A stretch of DNA of 64,000 nt from Simmondsia chinensis (GCA_018398585.1 JAGTTD010000011.1:15429346-15493345); one strand, 5' to 3'. Positions 47,039-59,639 are shown, counted from the stretch's first letter. Program-made: numbers and translations. The notes: generated by a model not told the origin, from the sequence alone.

Positions 47039-49170
47039 TTGCCTCCCCATCCCCATCCCTAAGGCTGGCAGCCCTATGGAATTCTTGATGTGTTTGGTCT
47101 AATCGGACAACACAGTGGTCCTAGGCAAGCTTCAAGTCCCTATTGGTGTTACCTCCATTAGGACCCTTCTTGGGTTTTAGAGGGGGATCCCTCTTCTTCC
47201 TTTGAACCACATGCCCTAGGCCTAATCTTTAACCCTTCTAGGACGTACTCTACCCTAAGGGGATCCTTTCTGACACTTTAAAATGTCCTTTGCTCTGTTT
47301 TGTGTCTGCAGGTACTCCATGGAAGGAAGATGTGTTTGGGGAGAATCTACCATTTTTAATAGATGGACTCTTTTGATGAGTCTACACATGAATTGGGTGG
47401 ATAACCTCGCACTTTTTGAAGGCAGATGGTGCCTTTGTGTGCCAATGAAGTGGCACCAATTAACATAACTCTAGGGGGAAGAGAGTCGGACGCTTTCCCC
47501 TTACAACATTAATGCATGGGAAGTCCGAAGAGTAGTCCAAGTCTATGCCAAGATGGTTTACAAAGTGGCCATAGATAGTAACCTCCAAAGTTTGAGCCTC
47601 TTTATCCTGATCTTGCTTCCTTGGCCTTCCTATGATTCCCATCCGGATTCCATACCTATTGGTCCTCTTTGGAGGCTAGAGGCGCCAAGTAGTATTTTAC
47701 GCTTTCTCTTGAGCCTACATGTACCAGCTCGAGAGCCATACAACCAACAAAGGTGAAGCAAACTTCAGTTAGGAGAGCTTTGCCTGGTAACCACCCATCC
47801 CAAATGCTTGAGATCTTTCATAGCTTAACTTAACTGGCATACTTACTCAGTATTAACCTTTTACAACTCCAGCTACTCAAGGGAGCATAATAAAGACACC
47901 TAGAGCTACCAGAAATTTTACAAGGTTACTCTTGGAAGAATCTCTCTCAGAAGCTACCATCCTAGTCCCATAGGTTGGCAGTTCCACGAAAAAAAAAAAG
48001 TAGAAGGAGAATTCCATTTATTCCTCTAGCTAGGGTCACTCAATCGTTGGAAGAAGAAGAAGAAGAAGAAGATGATGATGAAGAGGTGCTAATTTTCCAA
48101 TTGGTGAGAAAAAGAAGAGCTAGACTCTCCCAAAAAGAGGTATTGGCTTTGTTTCATTGGCTTCTTTCCTTACTTATTCTTCTTGAGGCTGTCCTGACTC
48201 ATCTTCCTGACATCAAGTCATTGCAACCCCAATAATAGTGGAGATTTTATACTCCCCCTCAAAGAGACATGGCCGACTCAAACATTGATGAAGCAGAGGG
48301 TTCATTACTTCAATTTTGGAGGCCCTCACAAGCGATATACCATAAGGCATTCCTTTTCTAGTACCCTTGAGGTAGGAACTCATCCACGCTCCCTTCCTCC
48401 TTTCATGGGGTCCTTCAATCACAGTTGAAGAGATTCATGCAGGTATAACCCTCCACTTTGGCTCGTGAGTCTTTGTTTCCAAAACTTCAGTCTTAAATCA
48501 CAAGGGCCACTTTCCAGAGGCTCCTTGAAGCACATGTTCCTATGTCAGAGGAACCAGCTATAACTTCACTCCAAACCAAAGCTTTAAAGGTAAGTCCTAA
48601 TCTTTTAAACTTTTATCTTTCATTACAAAGTCCTAACCCATTCCTGATGCTCCTTCTATCTTGATCCACCCCATCACCTTTCTCAACAAGGATATCCTCC
48701 CCTTTAGAGAGATTAGGGGTCAGTGGGAAGCTGGGATTTTAGCAGCTGGATCAAGAGGCATCTCCCATATTCCAGAGGTTGGGTACACTGAATCAACTCC
48801 CTATTCAGTCTCTGGCTATAGATGCCAGTAGTCAGGATAATCTCCCTTGTAAAAGCCTTGAAAGGAGATCCCAAAGTAGCACCCTCAATCGCTATAGAGG
48901 TCAAGGTACTGGAAGGAGTTCTCATTAGGGTCTCCTAAGAAGTTCCTTCACTCCTTCAAAATAATTGACAGTGTCATACTATTATTAGACACTTCAGTCG
49001 CTCTACTGGCCTTGGAGGCTAGCACCTCTTATTTTAAGAACTTCAAGCAGCTAGGGAAGTCCAAACCCAACAAGCCCAAGATGCCCAAGGTGTTGAATAT
49101 CAGGTATACCAATTAGAGAAACAGTTGAGTCAGCTCAAAGACAAGCTTTCAGCCTTGAAGTAACAGCGTT
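47023..49170 (+). pseudogene. Opposite-strand coding-like region of the Tat element
   Basis: Plus-strand frames (around 47023, 47283-47468, 47553-47756, 47975-48235) read like a broken protein: CVWGESTIFNRWTLLMSLHM, NLALFEGRWCLCVPMKWHQ, then a Lys/Arg and Glu-run segment (RKKKSRRR, EEEEEEEDDDEE). It runs antisense to gag-pol between integrase and the 3' LTR, the place where some Tat elements such as Grande carry an antisense gene. The start of the same region recurs at 59291-59465. Function of such proteins is unknown; here it is non-functional. Confidence 0.5.
47040..47058 (-). other. Tat polypurine tract
   Basis: The + strand reads TGCCTCCCCATCCCCATCC, so the minus strand is purine-rich immediately upstream of the 3' LTR. 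This fixes the element's orientation. Confidence 0.75.
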
Positions 49171-49179
49171 CCGTCCAAG

Positions 49180-49849
49180 TAGGGGTGTTCATAAAAACTT
49201 GAAACTAAAAAAACTGAACCGAAATCAAGATGACCGAACCGAAAATATTGGTTACTGAGTTGGAAAAAGGGGTTTGGTTACTGAATCGGTAAAATCTGAT
49301 TAATTTGGATAGTAATGATTCGTGGGTTTCACTAAATCGGTTAACCGAATAAACCAATTAGTATCTTTAAGTGAGCATTATGGTTGTAAATTATAATTTG
49401 TAGCTTAGTGGATAAGCACTCATGCTTAGTTTTCTATGATCAAGTCAAATTAATGATCTAAACCTAAATCCTACTTTCCACTTTTTCCACTCCAAACCTC
49501 AATTTCTTCCCCTTTTTTGGGGTTAAAGTCATATAAGATGTTTTCATTATCATATCCACTCTCATGCACCATTTGGTACTTGGATATCATATATTTTACT
49601 TATTTACCTTTTTTCGGAGCACATTAAAGAAGAAAAATTTTAGGGTATAAATGGATGAAAAAACAATTCTTAGATTTGTTTTTTAGTAAGTGTTTAACTG
49701 AGTGACGGAACTGAACTAACCAACAACCAAAATTGCGGTTAACCGGTTTTAAAAGGGTGGTAATGGTTTATTGAATTTTAACAAATTTCTTAAATGGTTA
49801 CCGAATTAATAAGTTAAACGGTGCGGTTAACCGGTAATGAACACCCCTA
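49180..49849. mobile_element. hAT-type MITE with AACCGGTT-rich ends
   Basis: Ends TAGGGGTGTTCAT and ATGAACACCCCTA, a common plant hAT terminus. The 8-bp flanks CGTCCAAG and CCTCTAAG agree at 6 of 8. Subterminal AACCG/CGGTTAACC words occur at both ends. Non-coding. Confidence 0.8.
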
Positions 49850-50204
49850 CCTCTAAGACGCAAGAGTTCAAGAACTCGAGAAGGCAGCATTAGAAGCTCA
49901 AGGAGAACAGCAAGCACCCCAGAAGAAGTTATCTATGAAGATAGCCAGCTGACCTAGATAGCCAATCAATTAGCAGCCATAAAGGAGTCCCTAGTTAGGA
50001 TTATGAGTCATCTCTTCTGAGAATGTAAAGTAGTTAGGTTGTACAAGATGTACCTTGTAATGCCATGTACCTCTTTGTATGAATGAAATAACATACTTGA
50101 GCCAATATGTCTCTCGGATGTAAGGTTCCTTTCTTAGTTTACGTTTTGTCAACTTGAGGATCATTAGCTTGATCCTCAAGGCACCGATATCAAAATTGAG
50201 CCCA

Positions 50205-51290
50205 TTATTTGGAAAATCTAACTTTAAAAACCTTTTTGTTAGAATCCCAAATCGAAGGCACATTCTTCCTTAAGAACCTCCCATTAATGACCCTAAGATG
50301 CGTCCTTTCATCTAGATCTTGAAGCAAGTAAGCATTACCCTCAAATACTTTAGTAACTCTAAATGGACATTGCCAATTTGGGAACCATTTACCAAAAGAC
50401 AATGTCTTTCTAGCCAATGGCTAGAACCACTTTCCAGTGCAAATCTCCTAAGTACAAGGACCTTGGTTTAACCTTCTTGTTGTAGGCTTTGGCTACTCTC
50501 TTCTTTTACTTTTCAAGCTTATGAAGAGCATCAAGCCTATCTTGGTCCAAGTTAGTCAACTCATCCATCATAGCTTGCTCGTATTCAAGTTCAAGAAACT
50601 TCCCTTGATGAGCCAACCTTATGGATTAAACCATTACTTCCATTAAGTGTACAATATCATGGCCATTCGTTAAGTGGAAGGGAATTGTCCTGGTGGTGTC
50701 TCTTTTGAACGTTCTATAAGCCCATAAAGCATTAATCAGTAGCTCATGGCACCTCCTGGGATTGTCTTTAATTATTTTCTCAAAATTGGCCTTAAGAATA
50801 ATATTAGTTGACTGTGCCTGAAGAGTTTAGTTCAAGGTCTCAATATTGAAACTTTTGGTGAACTTCTTAACCTTGGCCCCGTTAAAAACCTCAGCTTGGT
50901 CCATAATTATAGTTTCTAGGATCCCAAACCCACATAGGATGTATTCTTCAATAAAAACAGTCACATCTTGTTGATTGATGTTCCTATATGGTTTGGCCCC
51001 AACCCACTTTGTGAAGTAATCTGTGGTCACAAGAATATATGAATGTTGCTTGCCATAGGGAGGATTAATTTCCCCTATGATATCCATTGCCCTTACATGA
51101 AAGGGCCATGGCTTAACTGCGACATGCCCATATCTTTGGAATGCTCTTCAACCTTTGGCATACTTGATATAGTCATCCATCATTGATGGCTAGTAATAGC
51201 CATAACGTCTGATTAACTAATGCATCATGTTTCCAGCCAAATGGTATCCAGATTCCTTCATGTGTCCTAACGATTTCTAGCATAGCTTCA
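50205..51290 (-). pseudogene. Tat integrase remnant
   Basis: Minus strand: ILVTTDYFTKWVGAKPY (first catalytic-type Asp), then IIMDQAEVFNG where active elements have a conserved second Asp in DNGTQF-like text, then NALWAYRTFKRDTTRTIPF and a C-terminal FPNWQCPFRVTKVFEGNAYL segment near 50205-50417. Frame changes separate the pieces. The zinc-binding region lies upstream, about 51100-51290. Confidence 0.75.
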
Positions 51291-51559
51291 TCTAAGTCCA
51301 GGCACTTAAGATGCAATTCATTGGCATCATTTTTATATAACTGTCCAAGCTCATAACTTTAAGCCCTTATCATCTTTTTATCTTTTGATGAAATCATGTG
51401 GATTTTTGAAGTACTCCACTAATGGTTTCATCCAATCTTCACCTTGCTCAGTGGTAGGAGCCAAAGTGATCATTTGCAACCGGTTTGCTCTCAGTACTAA
51501 AAGACTCAGTAATCTCAAGATCATGATCTAGAACCTTGGTCTTGAAGACCATGGATTCT

Positions 51560-52000
51560 TCACATCATGTTCTTGGTAGTTTGCACCCAGAGGCTAGCTG
51601 GACCAAGTCATTGGCCGCCTTGTTTTGTTCTCGAGGAATAAATGCAAAAAAAACCTCGTCAAACTTCTTCAACAGCTCTTGCACTGTTGAAATGTATTTG
51701 TTTGATGTATCACTCAGACATTGAACTCCCCTTGACTTGGTAGATTAGCAATTGTGAGTCTTCTCTTACAATCACACTATGGACTTGCATCTTTAGGAGG
51801 GTCTTGAGGCCAATAATCAAAGCCTCATATTCAGCGCCATTGTTGGAGCATTTACCCAAAAGAGTAACAACAAGCCCGTGATAATCCCAGAGAGAGATTC
51901 AATAACAACCTCACTCCAGCACTGGATTTTGTCCTTGATCCATCAAAGTATAGTTTCCAAGAGACCACTTCCACCACTAAGATCTCCCCTTGCTCGTTGG
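51560..52000 (-). pseudogene. Second RNase H region of the Tat element
   Basis: The minus strand reads WKLYFDGS near 51945, then FAFIPREQNKAANDLVQLAS near 51590-51660, typical of the additional RNase H found after the first one in Tat elements. Stops interrupt the middle. Confidence 0.7.
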
Positions 52001-52049
52001 TAGATTCTGCTTGAATATTAGGTTGGCCAGCTAGAAAGTTTGCCGAGGC

Positions 52050-52400
52050 TTGGCTTTTTACTTACTTTTGTGACACAAATCAATTCAACTAGAGTACAAC
52101 AATGCTCCATTTATTTAACATTCCTTTAATCAAAGGCCTATCTAGCATATACTTGAGAACATCTGTTTGAGCAACCACGTAAACAGTGAATGCAAGAAAG
52201 CAATGTCTCAACTTTAAAGATGCATAGTATAATGATAGACACAATTTCTCAATAGAAATATATTTTATTTCACACTCTTTACACAATGACTTGGGTCGAA
52301 TGTGGCATGTTCAAATCCTTGCTCATTATCTTATACAAGCAAGCAACCTATTGACTAAGCAAAGGCAGAAATGTAAATCTTTAATGGTTTCCCCTGCTGG
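52050..52400 (-). pseudogene. First RNase H region of the Tat element
   Basis: The frame 52286-52089 reads EKLCLSLYYASLKLRHCFLA then FTVYVVAQTDVLKYMLDRPL, matching the inactive RNase H/tether segment that follows reverse transcriptase in Ty3/gypsy elements. It is one of two RNase H-like blocks in this element. Confidence 0.75.
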
Positions 52401-53610
52401 GTGGAATCAACACTAGTGGCCTAATCAAATAATCTTTGATGGCCTCCAAGGTTGCTTGGTGTTGCTTCTTCCACTTAAAATCTTTCTCAGACTTGAGTCT
52501 CAATAATGGAGAGAAGACTTTGGTCTTACCTGCAACATTTGAAATGAAACGTCTTAGTAAATTTACCTACCCCAATAAAAGTTGAAGTTCTTTCTTGCTC
52601 GAGGGTGGTTTAGCTTTTTGAATGGCCTTAGCCTTATTCTTGTCAACCTCAATCCTCTCCGGTGCACAAGGAAGCCTAGGAAATTGCTAGCTCGTACCCT
52701 AGAAAGACAACTTTAGAGGGTTCGTCTTGAGGTTCTAGTCCCTCAAAAGTAAGAATGCACTTTTGAAATCTTCCTAGTGCTTGACTTGGATTTGGATTTG
52801 ACCACGATGTCATCTATATAGATTTCCAGGGTCTGGCCAATGAGATCATGGAAAATCATATTCATGTCTCTTTGGTAGGTGGCACCAATGTTCTTCAAAC
52901 CAAATGGCGTGGCCACCCATTTAGAAGGTCCCTATTGACCCTGGACATCTAAATGCAGTCTGTTGTGTATCCTCTAAAGCTATTATGACTGGGTAATACC
53001 CACAATAGCGTTCTATAAAAGACAACACCTCATGCTTTGAGTGTGAATTAATGAGAACATTAGCGATGGGCATGGGATATTCATCCTTCGGGGTAGCTGC
53101 ATTCAAGTCTCAGAAGTCAATATAGATTTTGATTTTGCCATTCTTTTTAATAATATGAACAATGTTAGCTAGTCATTCTACATATCTAGCTATCTTAATA
53201 AACTTAGCTTTTAAGAGTCACTCAATTTCCTCTTTAACCAAATTTATGACTTCCTGGAACCTCCTTCTTGGGGCCTAAATAATAGGCCTCGGGCTTGGCT
53301 TAATGGGCAGTCTATACTCAACCACTTTTCTCTGGAAGGCAGGAATCTCATGATGATCCCAGACAAAGCTGTCCTTGAACTTTAGGAGTAAGCTTACATA
53401 CTACTTCCTCTGTTCTTCAAAAGGCAGAGCACTCACATATATGGGTCTTGGGTTCTCTTTTGAACCAAAGTTGACTTCAAGGAGAAGATTTTGGACCTCT
53501 ACTCTCAAGTCTGATAGCTCCATCTCTTTCTCGTGCAACATTTGTACCTTGAAGCCACTTCCAAAAGGTAAATGGTTGTTCAGCCCATGACTGGTCCTTA
53601 GCATGCCAAG
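52400..53610 (-). pseudogene. Tat reverse transcriptase remnant
   Basis: In minus-strand order: KDEYPMPIANVLINS near 53060, RYCGYYPVIIALEDTQQTAF near 52950, MNMIFHDLIGQTLEIYIDDI near 52810 with the catalytic IYIDDIVV retained, then finger/thumb text. Several stops and shifts disrupt it. The upstream 53401-53604 frame is the RT entry region. Confidence 0.75.
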
Positions 53611-53879
53611 CCACTAGCTTTAGAATGGCTAAGGAAACAGCCCTCTACGCCTTTACTTGGAAGACTTGGCTTCCCTCCATAAGGCATCATGCACGCCTTG
53701 GAGGTCCCCCTCATGAAAGGAGGGCTCTAATACATTCCAAAGTCTGAGCCATCTGACTACACTTTAGCTTGATCTATTGCAGCCTTAGTGAGTGGGCTGT
53801 CGAGGATGGCTATCATATATTCCTATTGGACTTCATGAGGCCCGGTCCTTCTCACTACTGGTGGTCCCACACCGTCCTC

Positions 53880-54320
53880 ATAGAATTTTTCCTCAACAAA
53901 ATTGAAGCAAGCCATGGATGGCATGTCATCTGCCATAACAACTTCATACTTGTCATGGTTCTAGAAAATCAGCAATTGGTGAAGTGAAGATGGAATACAA
54001 TAGTTGACATGCAGCCAGTCTCTCACAAGTAATGCATTGTAACTTGAGGTAGTATCCACCACAAAGAAGGTTTTTAGCTAATTACTCAGGGTGCCAATAG
54101 TTAACTCAATAGGGATGATGCCTTCAGACTTGGTAGTGGCCCCAGAAAAGCCACAAATTGCCATGTCAAAAATTATTAATTCATCTCGAGACTTGCCAAT
54201 AACCCCTAACACGCGGTGAAGGTGAGGTATTGATGGTCATGCCATTATCCACTAGGACTCAATTCACCAAAATGCCATCGAACTTGGCTTTGATGTATAA
54301 GGTCTTAGTGTTCTTGTTGG
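53880..54320 (-). pseudogene. Tat protease and linker remnant
   Basis: Minus strand contains VLVDNGMTINTSP-like protease text near 54250, then AICGFSGATTKSEGIIPIEL and FFVVDTTSSYNALLVRDWLH. This matches the aspartic protease and downstream linker of Tat polyproteins. Frame breaks present. Confidence 0.65.
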
Positions 54321-55124
54321 CTATAGTAGGTTCATCAAACATCATAGTCATCAGGTAATTTGGATGTTGAATACTTGAGTTTAAAAGGTAAAGGATTTAT
54401 AATACCTTCAGGAGCTGCTACTTCAATGATCGGCTCCACTTGAAAAATCTCATTTGTCGCCACCGCATCTCCCTCGAGGCTATCTCGAGCCTCTATTGTC
54501 ATGCACTCAAAAGGAAGGAGCAATGCGTTTGCCTTTAACTAGTTTATAGAGTGACCCAAATTGGATGTGGGGCCTCTGATCAGTCTCTTTCTAAGGATGT
54601 TTATCCATCTCCATGTACTGGTCTTGAGGCTGGTCTTTACATTCAGCCTCTTAAGCTTTAGACTCTTCCATTGGTTTGGGTAGTCTTTTTCGTGGAAATC
54701 ACTCTCTATGTTTGACCATGCCGGGTTGACCTAGTCAAGGGGTTCCACTAAATTGACTCTAAGAGGACTGTAGTCATCATTATCATCCGACAACTTATCA
54801 CAAGAGGCCTTGGCAAGTTGGTCCCACCAAGACTCATACCTTCTAAGGACGAGAAACTAGCCCATCTCTCGAGCTTCTTGTGTGGTTTGTTCTTAGCCTT
54901 CGTAGCTCCAGTGCTTGCTTTACCTTTGATATCCTCAAGAAACATAGGTTCTAGGCTAGCAGTTTCTATACCTTGTGGTCAGAATCCCATTCAACAGGAT
55001 CTTTGACCAGCCAAGAGTCAAGATGAGCTCTCGTCTTTGCTTTTTTTTGCGTAGCAACTTTCCCTTCTAAGTTTGAGTAAGTTTAGAAGATCCAACAAAC
55101 CCTTGAGGGCTATTGGCCTGGCTA

Positions 55125-58100
55125 TCATGGTCTTTGGTTATTATCCACTTTAATAAGGCGGTATTTCATTTTTCTCTTAGGGTGCCCAGTTTTCATGATC
55201 AACTGAGCTTTTGAGGAAGGGTTTAGTCTGCTCAGATAACGTGGGACTCTCCTTGAGGATGCTAGTGTTTTCTTTGGATATAACTCTGACTTTCTCATTT
55301 CGGAAACTAGCCTATGGCCACAACCTCCACAAAGAAAAGGGGTAAGCCTCATGAAATTCCTCGTTATCTCCTTTCTGGTAGCAAAGACTATCTGCCAATG
55401 TTCATTGGTGGATGTACCCATGTATATCTCATCTTCCTTTGAAAGAAGGATGGTTCCTTTTTCCAACTGTCTTTTTAGGAACCTTCTACCATTAAGGACA
55501 TGTAGAAGATGAACAAACCAATGTACGCACAATGGAAGGGGAGACAAATGCTTTCCCCAGTACTGTTGGGGTATACTAAGGATTAGCCTAGAGCCCCTTT
55601 CTGTTCATATTGATTATGGACGAGCTCACTGGGCACATCCAAGGGGATGTGCCTTGGTGCATGCTTTTCGCAGACTACATAGCCCTGGTAGGAGAGACCA
55701 GGGAGGAGGTGAATGAAAGCTAAAACTCTGGAGATTGGCCTTAGAATCGAAAGGGCTAAGAATTAGTAAATCTAAACCCGGGTATATGAAATTCAAGTTC
55801 TATGTATCTACCATGCCAAGTACAGATGATGTCAAGATTGGATCAGAGTGCATACCGTAAAAAGTGTGCTTTAAATACTTGGGTTCCATGGTGCAACAAG
55901 ATGGCGAAGTGCACGCAAATGTTAACAACAAGATTAAAGTGGGTTTGCGTAAATGGAGGATGGCCTTGGCGGTACTGTGTGATAGGAAGTTCCCACTCAA
56001 GTTAAAGGGAAATACTATAAGACGGTAGTGAGACTAGCTATATCTTACGGGGCAGAGTGTTAGCCAATTAAGCAATAGCACACGCAGAAGATGAAGGTAG
56101 CAGAAATGAGGATCTTGAGATGGACGTGTGGACACACAAGGAAGGATAGGATCAAGAATGAAGTCATAAGAAGTAAATTACGTGTGCCCCCAATCGAGGA
56201 TAAGCTGCAGGAACAACGTTTGAGGTGGTTTGGGCATGTTAGGAGGAGACCGAGCATTGCACCTGTCAGGGGATGCGAACAACTCCATATTACAGACGGG
56301 AAGAGACGAAGAGGTCAACCAAAGAAGATTTGGATAGAAGCAATTCGACAGGACCTCGCCTATCTCAACCTCAATGAAGAAATGTCCTTAGATAGAACCC
56401 AGTGGAGGATTAGTATAGGGGTAACAGATATAGTGGGGTAGGAACGTGAAGCACTTCTAGGCTAGTGTTAGCGCCACCAGGCATCTTGCATGCCTGTCTA
56501 TTTTACTAATTTCTGCCTTACTTCTTGTTGCTTGCATCATTTATATGCTTGCATGTTGTCGTAAGCTAGGCTCCCTTCCATAGATGCTTGGTGCTTTCAC
56601 ATTTTGCTCTTGCTTAGATGCTTCCATGCTTGTCATGCTCCCCGTGCTTTTTATGCCCTCTTGCTTTTCAGGTTGGGGGTCCTCGGAAATAGCCTCTCAC
56701 TAGGGTATCCCTCTAATGGGGTAAGGCTGCATACATCCTACCCCTCGCAGACCCTGCTAATGCAGGTGCCCTTATGGCACTGGGCCTATTGTTGTTGTTG
56801 TTGTTTTTTAGGAACCTTTTGAAGGTGGCACAATCACAACTTGGGTGTTCCACCGTGATGTGCCATATGTGGAACTCATTTTCAAATTTAATAAGGGTCC
56901 TTGGGAATCTGAGTGCCCCTCACTCTAGCAATCTTTCAAATAAGGTGTTGGCCATGACCATTCTTTCCTTATCTTCATCCATTTTGCAAGGAGATCTCAT
57001 ATCAATTTTGTTATAAACTCCTCGAGATTGACCACTTCTACAATGTTTACCTGTACAGGACTAGAGAATGGGTCTTTACCAACACCGATTGGCCCTTCTT
57101 CGAGGAATATTAGTTCCCTTGCCTCAATGGCATCCTGGACTATGTTTCTAAAGAATACGCAGTTCTTTATTGAGTGAGGGAAAGAGTCATGTCACTTATA
57201 GTATGCCTTCCCTCTCAACGAATTAAGATCAGGTTTCCTATGTTTCCCTTTGACTTTGAGTTTTTAATTTGTCTCGAGCCAATTGAATATTATATCGGTT
57301 CATGAGAGGTTAAATGAATAATTCTTAAAGTCTTGGGATTGATTAGACTACCTAGCCTTGATACCTTTTTTCACTAAACGATTATAGACCATATGAGGCC
57401 CCTTGACATATTCGGCAATGTCAATTTCAATAGGAGGAGGTTCCTCCTAATCTATCAGTTTGTGCATGTAGGTTTAATACACAATATTTTTCTTGAGGCT
57501 TTCTTCTTTCAAGACAACCCTGTATCTAGGGGCACATTTCGCTAATTGTAGAAGACTAGTGAAATTTGATCCTTTAAATTTCTTTCTGCATTCAATATCC
57601 AAACCGTTCAAAGGCCAGCTTGGCATATTCAACTTCTGAGAGAACCACTGTACATCGTAGCTTGGCTCTCTTGAATAATTAATGTAGTCTTCCTTGGATT
57701 CTCCTGGCTTTTGTCTCATTCGAGCCAGGTTTGACGTAGAAGTTCCTAATTCTATCTTATAGAGTTAGGCTTAAAACTGTCTAGCCATGTCTTCCCAATT
57801 GTAAATGGAATTGGGTGGCAAGTTTATGTACTATTGGAAGGCAGTCTCTGTTAAGGAACTAGGGAATAACATAAGTTTCTGATAAGGATTGTCAACCACT
57901 TATCTCCATTGGCAGTTAAACCTTGCCAAATGCTGGAGAGTGGATAAGCTTCTCTCTCTTGAGAAGAGAGTTAACTCAGGGATCTTATTCCCTCGAGGGA
58001 ACGAATAATCCTTGTCTATATAGTGAGGGTATGACTTACTGTAAAGGGGTCTGTTGATCCTTTTGAGGCCTAGGCTATACATTTGTTCAATAAGGCAATT

Positions 58101-58570
58101 GGTTTTAGAGGGGTAGGTTTAATGTTTTATTATGAACTTGCCACTTCCCCCAAGGGGTAGAGCATCTCTAAGAGGATACACTGGTTACTGCTAAGCGCCT
58201 ATGACAACTGGATGAGAGATAGCGTGTTGGCTTACCTAAGCAGGATTATACCCTCTTTGGTCAATGTGGCCAACTGAGTACCCAATATATATGAACCAAT
58301 AGGCCCATGGGCTGGAGGCATACCTAGGGGCAACCCCACATTCACTAGTTGTAGGGCCATTTTAACTTGGTCAATCCATAGAGCGTAATCCTGGGGATAT
58401 AGGAAATTCAAATGGCCCCTAGTCTCATACATAGTGGTAGGCCCAGGAGGAGGACTTTGATCCCAAACTGTTGGTACCTATCCTGGCCCACTGACTCCAA
58501 AGCTTTGATCAGGCCTTGAAATAGCCTCTCCTGCATGAGGAGGGTATGTGTGGCATTGGCCCAAATTTCA
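55125..58570 (-). pseudogene. Tat gag remnant, split by an RTE insertion
   Basis: Pieces at 57719-57474 (MRQKPGESKEDYINY, LNGLDIECRKKFKGSNF), 57001-56819 and 55485-55125 (RQLEKGTILLSKEDEIYMG) follow gag order. The frame reads across the RTE insertion once one 14-bp duplicate is ignored. The N-terminal part (58432-58232) runs almost into the LTR at 58579, leaving no 5' leader or primer site. Confidence 0.65.
55486..56804 (+). mobile_element. 5'-truncated RTE LINE (RTE-D) in Tat gag
   Basis: A perfect 14-bp duplication TTTTTAGGAACCTT (55472-55485 and 56805-56818). It begins in the middle of the reverse transcriptase, passes [16 protein letters not shown] and [13 protein letters not shown] (the catalytic DD changed to DY), then [13 protein letters not shown] text, a 116-residue C-terminal frame (56091-56441), 3' UTR and a tail ending in five TTG. 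Insertion post-dates the Tat element. Confidence 0.9.
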
Positions 58571-58578
58571 AGAGTAGG

Positions 58579-59465
58579 TGTTCGCTCCTTTTGTCTTTTT
58601 AGTGTATGTGTGGTCACCGTAAGTACGAAATAAAACAAACATTAACAAATGGGATTCATAGCGATTTAGGAGACAACCTAATTTCGGAATCGCACATGTT
58701 TGACCTTAATAAATCACCTCTGAAGAGGATTGACGCTTTTAGTGAATCCGACTTTGGTTTGCAATATTAATAGGGATTCTGCACATGCTCTAATTAAAGA
58801 GACTTTAATTATATTTTTTGCGATTTTTTGGGATTAATAATTACAAAGAAATGTAAATGGATATGGACCTGACTCAAGTCGCAGTTTAGGTACGGAGGCC
58901 AAACATGCCTCAAGGATGGCCCCACATGGTAAACACATGTCCTTTCATCCCAAAACAATGCCATCACAACTCCCTCGAGCTTGGGATGTAATCAAATTCC
59001 CATATCTTAGTAGTTGGTAATTTTAGTTTTCTAATGGGTAAAAAATCTGCTTGATTTGACTTTCAATGGCTACAGGGAGCTCAAGAGGGCACTATCTGAC
59101 ACTCAAGTTACCTTCGGTCCCGTATGTCTATGAATATGAAAGTTAGAGCTAGAAAAATTTCCACCATTTGCCTTATGCTCTCTGTTCATTGCAATCAAGT
59201 GCTTTGTCACTTGCTTTCAGCTTTCAAGCTCTTCTTCTTGTTGCTGATTTCTTTTATGCTTGTCTTTTAGAATTTTAGCTCCTTCAGACCAATGAAATGG
59301 CGTTGCCTTTCCATCCTCGTCTTCAGGGCTGATAGCCTTGTGGAATTCTTGACATGTTTGGTCCAATCGAACAACGTAGTGGTCCTGGACAGGCTTCAGG
59401 TCCTTTCTTGGATTTCTAAAGAGGATACCTCTTCTTTCAGTGAATTATATACCTATTCTAGGGGT
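58579..59465 (-). mobile_element. Partial second Tat LTR plus adjoining internal sequence
   Basis: The + strand from TGTTCGCTCC matches 45352 onward, with an internal deletion of about 0.9 kb near 58890. It continues past the LTR edge into a degenerate polypurine tract and the start of the opposite-strand region (59291-59465, matching 47023-47225). A normal 5' LTR would not be followed by that sequence, so this is either the 3' end of another Tat copy or a tandem LTR-internal repeat. The Copia element cuts it at about 59466. Confidence 0.7.
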
Positions 59466-59639
59466 ACCAACACTTTCACAATAATATTTTCACCTGGTAT
59501 AAGAGGTAACCGTAGCTCTCTAATTAAATCAGGCAAACCCTAGCCTCTTTATTTTTTCACAAAAAAAAAACCCTGGCGCCGCCGCGCCCCACCCTCTCTC
59601 CTTAACCAGCGCCGCTACATCATCTCCGCCTCTCATGGG

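Larger units (their letters stand above)
45352..58578 (-). mobile_element. Decayed Tat-lineage Ty3/gypsy retrotransposon
   Basis: Read on the minus strand from 58578: gag, protease, reverse transcriptase, RNase H, a second RNase H region, integrase, sequence with coding-like + strand frames, polypurine tract and 3' LTR (45352-47038). RT-RH-INT order is Ty3/gypsy; a second RNase H and an extra opposite-strand region before the 3' LTR are features of the plant Tat group. Every domain is broken by stops and shifts. Nested in it are a hAT MITE (49180-49849) and an RTE fragment (55486-56804). Its own 5' LTR is doubtful: the LTR at 58579 may belong to a second copy. Confidence 0.8.
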
